Source: Liolophura sinensis (taxonomy: Eukaryota > Mollusca > Polyplacophora > Chitonida > Chitonidae). From it: a DNA stretch of 64,000 nucleotides. The notes below the pieces were generated by a model. That model saw only the letters and a list, made by a program, of their open reading frames with translations, ran no database searches and was not told the DNA's origin. Location: positions 29,397,732-29,461,731 of the forward strand of contig NC_088304.1 in the NCBI RefSeq assembly GCF_032854445.1, written 5' to 3'. Shown here piece after piece: positions 62,301-64,000 of the stretch (positions are counted from its first letter, which is position 1; each line of letters opens with the position of its first letter). Position numbers and translations under genes: made by a program.

Positions 62301-63379
62301 ATTTCTGCTTGGAGGGAGTTATCACAATGTAAGTACATGGTTTAAGGTTTTCACTTCACAATCCTATTAAGGAAATATAAACCCATCTAACCCAAACTAG
62401 CTCTTTAGTGCACAACTTTGATCTCAAATATCTTGTTTGTTTGCAAAATATTTGCTGTGTAATAACAGAATAGGCTTTAATGTCTATACTGTGACTACAG
62501 CCATAATGACTTCTGCTGCATGACTTTTCATAATAAAAGTACACACATACATGTATATTGTACTTAAATTTTCTATGTTTCACATTACAGATTGCCATGT
62601 TCAGAATGACTGCTGGCAAATATTTCAATGCCACAATGAGCAACCTTGAGATTCCGGATCTTTTCCCACCAAATGTGGAGTCTGTGAATGTACTCAAAAA
62701 CAAAATTGGGTAGGTTAATAATATGCTATGTAGCGATTAGTGAAACCGATTAGTGAAATTGATTAGTGGAACTGATTTGTGAAACTGATAAGAGGAATTG
62801 ATTAGTGAAACTGAATAGTGAAATTGATTTGTGAAACCGATTAGTGGAATTGATCAGTAGAGCTGATTTGTGAAACTGATTAGTGGAGTTGATCATTGGA
62901 ATTGATATATGAAACTGATTAGTGGAATTGATTAGTGGAATTGATTTGTTAGACTGATTAGTAGAATTGATCAGTGGAACTGATTCATGAAACTGCTTAG
63001 TGGAATTCATCATTTGAGTTGATTAGTGAAATTGATTAGTGGAACTGACTCGTGAAACTGATTAGTGGAATTGATCAGTGGAATTGATCAGTGAAACTGA
63101 TGAGTGAAACTGATTAGTGAAATTGCTTAACTGAAGGCTGTATGTGTACATCTCTGAGCCTGAAATTTGTGTGAGAAACCATGTCTTATGGTTGCCACTC
63201 TTGAATATGTACACTTGTAAATTAACTGTGATTGGAATGTCTAGCAACAGACTTTGAATTATTGTATTTTGTGATTGGTCTCTTTCAGTGTTTTAATCCA
63301 GCTTTCTGATTTTGACCTGTGGGATAAAAAATCATTCCCACTGAAGGAGCTGACAGCTGTCGTTGTAGGTAAAATACAG
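39183..63379 (+). CDS. BAIAP3/UNC13D-like: UNC13-family protein, BAIAP3/Munc13-4 type (12 exons seen, 3' end outside window)
   Basis: Twelve exons join in frame (576 codons): 39183-39515, 50576-50683, 53781-53840, 54355-54421, 56579-56795, 57169-57294, 58038-58119, 59579-59701, 59999-60240, 62008-62167, 62591-62709 and 63289-63379. Family members are Ca2+-dependent priming factors that tether and prime secretory granules or dense-core vesicles through a MUN domain flanked by C2 domains. Visible: a Ser/Arg-rich N-terminus (1-111), the conserved segment HLYRGLLRSVIHPLG (~113), a C2A domain (~170-366) ending QWFDL...GQIKIKLS, then helical sequence (ISKLSQAM, ILQWSVGHESC) that in this family leads to MUN. 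The MUN core and second C2 domain must lie beyond 64000. Assignment within the family rests on remembered similarity; the paralogue is not settled. Confidence 0.82.
40596..40690. repeat. ~27-bp tandem repeat, 3 copies
   Basis: GTACGTGTGAACACT...CTTTATTAG repeated. Confidence 0.8.
40725..41110. repeat. ~74-bp tandem repeat, ~5 copies
   Basis: The unit contains CTTCACAATCTACATGTGAT, GACCTTCTCATATGAAGG and ATTATATGATGATAT; starts at 40791, 40864, 40938 and 41014. Confidence 0.85.
41557..42395. repeat. 43-bp minisatellite, ~19 copies
   Basis: The unit contains CACAGGTACATGTGCACAGT and GGGATTTAGCTC. It is highly homogeneous, with a few diverged units near 42130-42220. Confidence 0.95.
43480..45055. 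repeat. 38-bp minisatellite, ~41 copies, two unit types
   Basis: (GT)n plus GACACTGAGAA followed by either TTGTAGTCATTGTGCCT or CTGTATTCAGTGTCCGT. GT-tract length varies by one or two dinucleotides, shifting frame along the array. Confidence 0.95.
46383..47240. repeat. 88-bp minisatellite, ~10 copies
   Basis: The unit contains TTTTAACCTTCAAACTTACA and TGTTCCATGGCTGTGAGTAA. Period measured between 46383, 46471 and 46559. Confidence 0.95.
47764..47885. repeat. ~34-bp tandem repeat, 4 copies
   Basis: TCCAAACAAACTTTGAAGTT followed by an AT-rich ATATACATCG spacer. Confidence 0.8.
48347..48440 (-). mobile_element. Degraded SINE tail fragment
   Basis: (ATTT)n followed by TTTGCCATACCCAAGAATAT, the complement of the SINE end. 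Confidence 0.5.
49043..49135 (+). mobile_element. SINE 3' fragment
   Basis: TTCCCACCATAATGCTGGC, AAGTGAAATATTCTTGTGTA and an AATCAAATAAATT tail. Confidence 0.7.
49567..49625. repeat. (TA)n microsatellite
   Basis: ~58 bp of TA dinucleotides preceded by a short GT run. Confidence 0.97.
50320..50397. repeat. (ATC)n followed by (AGC)n microsatellites
   Basis: About 18 ATC units to 50373, then CAACAGCAGCAGCAGCAGC. A poly-Met frame on the complement is an artefact. Confidence 0.97.
50576..50683 (+). CDS. UNC13-family exon 2
   Basis: 36 codons, acceptor CTGCTTCAG, donor GTATAA, phase 0/0. Encodes HLYRGLLRSVIHPLG, the conserved helix preceding C2A in BAIAP3/Munc13-4. Confidence 0.85.
50839..53096. 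repeat. 40-bp minisatellite, ~56 copies, intron 2
   Basis: The unit is GTACATGTAGGCCTATACAA plus TACATGGTGTATTATACTGT. Nearly all variation is A/G at unit positions 3 and 15. Units 52361-52680 and 52681-53000 are the same 8-unit block in tandem. Confidence 0.97.
53097..53780. other. Rest of intron 2
   Basis: Nothing recognised beyond AT-rich sequence and the pyrimidine tract of exon 3. Confidence 0.6.
53781..53840 (+). CDS. UNC13-family exon 3
   Basis: 20 codons (IFDLDRDEHEVFIREELIQK), acceptor TTATTTTCAG, donor GTAAAT. Short helical linker into C2A. Confidence 0.82.
54225..54295 (-). repeat. tRNA-like pseudogene or SINE head, intron 3
   Basis: On the minus strand, GTAGTGCAGTGGTTAG (A-box-like) is followed ~35 bp later by GGTTCAAATC (B-box). 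No acceptor stem pairs, so not a working tRNA. Confidence 0.5.
54355..54421 (+). CDS. UNC13-family exon 4, start of C2A
   Basis: 67 bases, phase 0 in and 1 out, donor GTAAGG. Encodes LRLHFTVSEASGLRPADSS, the first C2 strands and part of Ca2+ loop 1. Confidence 0.82.
54500..56362. repeat. 16-bp minisatellite, ~116 copies, intron 4
   Basis: The unit is CATCATCCA(A/G)TACACA with variants. All three + frames are open for over 600 codons because 16 bp has no stop in any register. Starts about 80 bp after the exon 4 donor. Confidence 0.96.
56579..56795 (+). CDS. UNC13-family exon 5, C2A with basic Ser/Pro insertion
   Basis: 217 bases, acceptor TGTTTTCAG, donor GTGAGT. Encodes CEPYCILSL, a ~45-residue Ser/Pro/Lys-rich loop, then NNPRWNEQFEF typical of C2 domains. 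Confidence 0.85.
57169..57294 (+). CDS. UNC13-family exon 6, C2A
   Basis: 126 bases, acceptor TTTTTTGTTCAG, donor GTAACC. Encodes LYDHTGDELHVYVWDNTKDS, the C2 loop-3 Asp cluster. Confidence 0.83.
58038..58119 (+). CDS. UNC13-family exon 7, C2A
   Basis: 82 bases, acceptor GGGTTGCAG, donor GTAAGC. Encodes IFRYIRHSVEH...YLGMCVIPLK. A degraded duplicate of this exon is at 60405-60467. Confidence 0.83.
58376..59590. repeat. 24-bp array in 72-bp higher-order units, intron 7, ending at exon 8 acceptor
   Basis: The basic unit is GATTCTGTTTGTAGGACATT plus CCAT. The middle is homogenised as 72-bp trimers (period measured 58645 to 58717). The final unit supplies the acceptor and first bases of exon 8. 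Confidence 0.95.
59579..59701 (+). CDS. UNC13-family exon 8, C2A end
   Basis: 41 codons, acceptor TCTGTTTGTAG, donor GTAGGT. Encodes DIPCNGAEQWFDL and the last C2 strand. Its acceptor and first bases are the last unit of a 24-bp array. Confidence 0.83.
59999..60240 (+). CDS. UNC13-family exon 9
   Basis: 242 bases, acceptor CCCTCTGCAG, donor GTAAGT, phase 0 in and 2 out. Encodes DSYFHALQHMLRHSVKVQRI and ISKLSQAM, helical. Confidence 0.83.
60290..60467 (+). pseudogene. Degraded duplicate of exon 7 with its upstream intron
   Basis: 60311-60400 resembles 57947-58037 (GTGTTATGTTATC, CTGCCTGTTTGGGTTGCA) and 60405-60467 resembles exon 7 (GATATTCC, CTGGAGCATGGT, CATGTGTCAT). The acceptor AG is now AC at 60403-60404 and ~20 bases are lost, so it cannot be spliced as exon 7 is. 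Confidence 0.75.
61006..62075. repeat. 105-bp array, 10 units, containing exon 10 acceptor and 5' coding part
   Basis: Each unit has CACCTGTCTAAAGTGGCCCC, TTGTATTTGTATTTTG(C/T)G, TAG, then TCACCTTGTGGTCATCCTGC and GTGGGACACGAGAGTTG. The period is 35 codons and the exon 10 frame is open through all units. Confidence 0.96.
62008..62167 (+). CDS. UNC13-family exon 10 (acceptor inside 105-bp array)
   Basis: 160 bases from the last-array-unit acceptor TTTTGTGTAG to the GTGAGA donor. The phase-2 carry-over from exon 9 (CT) plus T gives Leu, then HLVVILQWSVGHESCHLSKV. Nine upstream phase-compatible acceptors exist at 105-bp steps back to 61063, so the true 5' end could differ. Confidence 0.78.
62591..62709 (+). 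CDS. UNC13-family exon 11
   Basis: 119 bases, acceptor TCACATTACAG, donor GTAGGT, phase 0 in and 2 out. Encodes IAMFRMTAGKYF and FPPNVESVNVLKNK. Confidence 0.82.
62735..63125. repeat. 13-bp minisatellite, ~30 diverged copies, intron 11
   Basis: Units such as GAAACTGATTAGT and GGAATTGATCAGT. Starts ~25 bp after the exon 11 donor. Confidence 0.9.
63289..63379 (+). CDS. UNC13-family exon 12
   Basis: 91 bases from acceptor CTCTTTCAG to CAG before GTGAGG. Encodes VLIQLSDFDLWDKKSF. A second possible donor (GTAG before GTAAAA, ending at 63368) is 11 bases earlier and would change the phase. The donor region is copied into the 33-bp array that follows. Confidence 0.75.
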
Positions 63380-64000
63380 GTGAGGAACAATACACATTGA
63401 CGGTAAAATACAGGTGGGGGAACATGAGGTTATGGGTAAAATACAGGTCAGGGAACATGACATTATGGGTGAAATACAGGTCAGGGAACATGACGTTATG
63501 GATAAAATACAGGTCAGGGAACATAACATTATGAGTAAAATACAGGTGAGGGAACATGAGGTTATGGGTAAAATACAGGTGAGGAACAATACACATTGAC
63601 GGTAAAATACAGGTGAGGGAACATAACATTATGGGTAAAATACAGGTGAGGGAACATGAGGTTATGGGTAAAATACAGGTGAGGAACAATACACATTGAC
63701 GGTAAAATACAGGTGAGGGAACATGAGGTTATGGGTAAAATACAGGTGAGGGAACATGAGGTTATGGGTAAAATACAGGTGAGGGAACATGACATTATGG
63801 GTGAAATACAGGTGAGGGAACATGACGTTATGGATAAAATACAGGTGAGGGAACATAACATTATGGGTAAAATACAGGTGAGGGAACATGACATTATGGG
63901 TGAAATACAGGTGAGGGAACATGACATTATGGGTAAAATACAGGTGAGGGAACATGACATTATGGGTGAAATACAAGAGAGGGAACTTCATGCTTTACGG
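63368..64000. repeat. 33-bp array starting at the exon 12 donor, runs out of window
   Basis: The unit is GGTAAAATACAGGTGAGGGA plus ACATGACATTATG. The first unit is the last codons and donor of exon 12; ~19 units are seen. Confidence 0.95.

Overview
The window is nuclear DNA from an animal. Three intron-containing gene types lie on the + strand, joined by consensus GT-AG introns with matching phases. The intervening DNA is rich in minisatellites, tRNA-derived SINEs and small TTAA-flanked MITE-like elements. The frequent ACATGTA-type words, the SINE core and the BRICHOS/UNC13 gene content suggest a spiralian (mollusc, brachiopod or annelid-like). This placement is an impression, not a demonstration.

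Bases 1-23609 hold two copies of a ~12 kb direct tandem duplication (copy 1: window start to 11553; copy 2: 11554-23609), nearly identical by eye. Each copy carries a complete two-exon gene for a lysine-rich basic protein of 268 residues that I do not recognise (131-1352 and 12040-13262). Each also carries, near its right end, the first coding exon of a BRICHOS gene (10634-10729 and 22469-22564). The duplication's right breakpoint lies inside a MITE-like element that is intact only after copy 2 (23507-23931).

Bases 22469-31157 hold a six-exon gene for a 263-residue type II membrane protein with a BRICHOS domain. Its introns contain 34-bp, 25-bp and 43-bp minisatellites and a (TA)n tract. Because exon 1 is duplicated, the locus may have two alternative first exons. 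Bases 31158-39182 show no gene, only SINE fragments and low-complexity sequence.

Bases 39183-63379 hold at least 12 exons (576 codons, continuing past the window) of an UNC13-family gene of the BAIAP3/Munc13-4 type. They encode a phosphosite-rich N-terminus, the conserved N-terminal segment, a complete C2 domain with a long Ser/Pro/Lys insertion, and the start of the region leading to the MUN domain. Its introns are packed with arrays (units of 43, 38, 88, 40, 16, 24, 105, 13 and 33 bp, among others).

The most unusual observation is that three of these arrays abut and contain the splice junction of a neighbouring coding exon. The 24-bp array ends at the acceptor of exon 8. The 105-bp array repeats the acceptor and 5' part of exon 10 ten times with the reading frame open throughout. 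The 33-bp array repeats the donor of exon 12. A dead duplicate of exon 7 lies in intron 9. Minisatellite birth at splice junctions thus appears to be a recurrent process in this gene.
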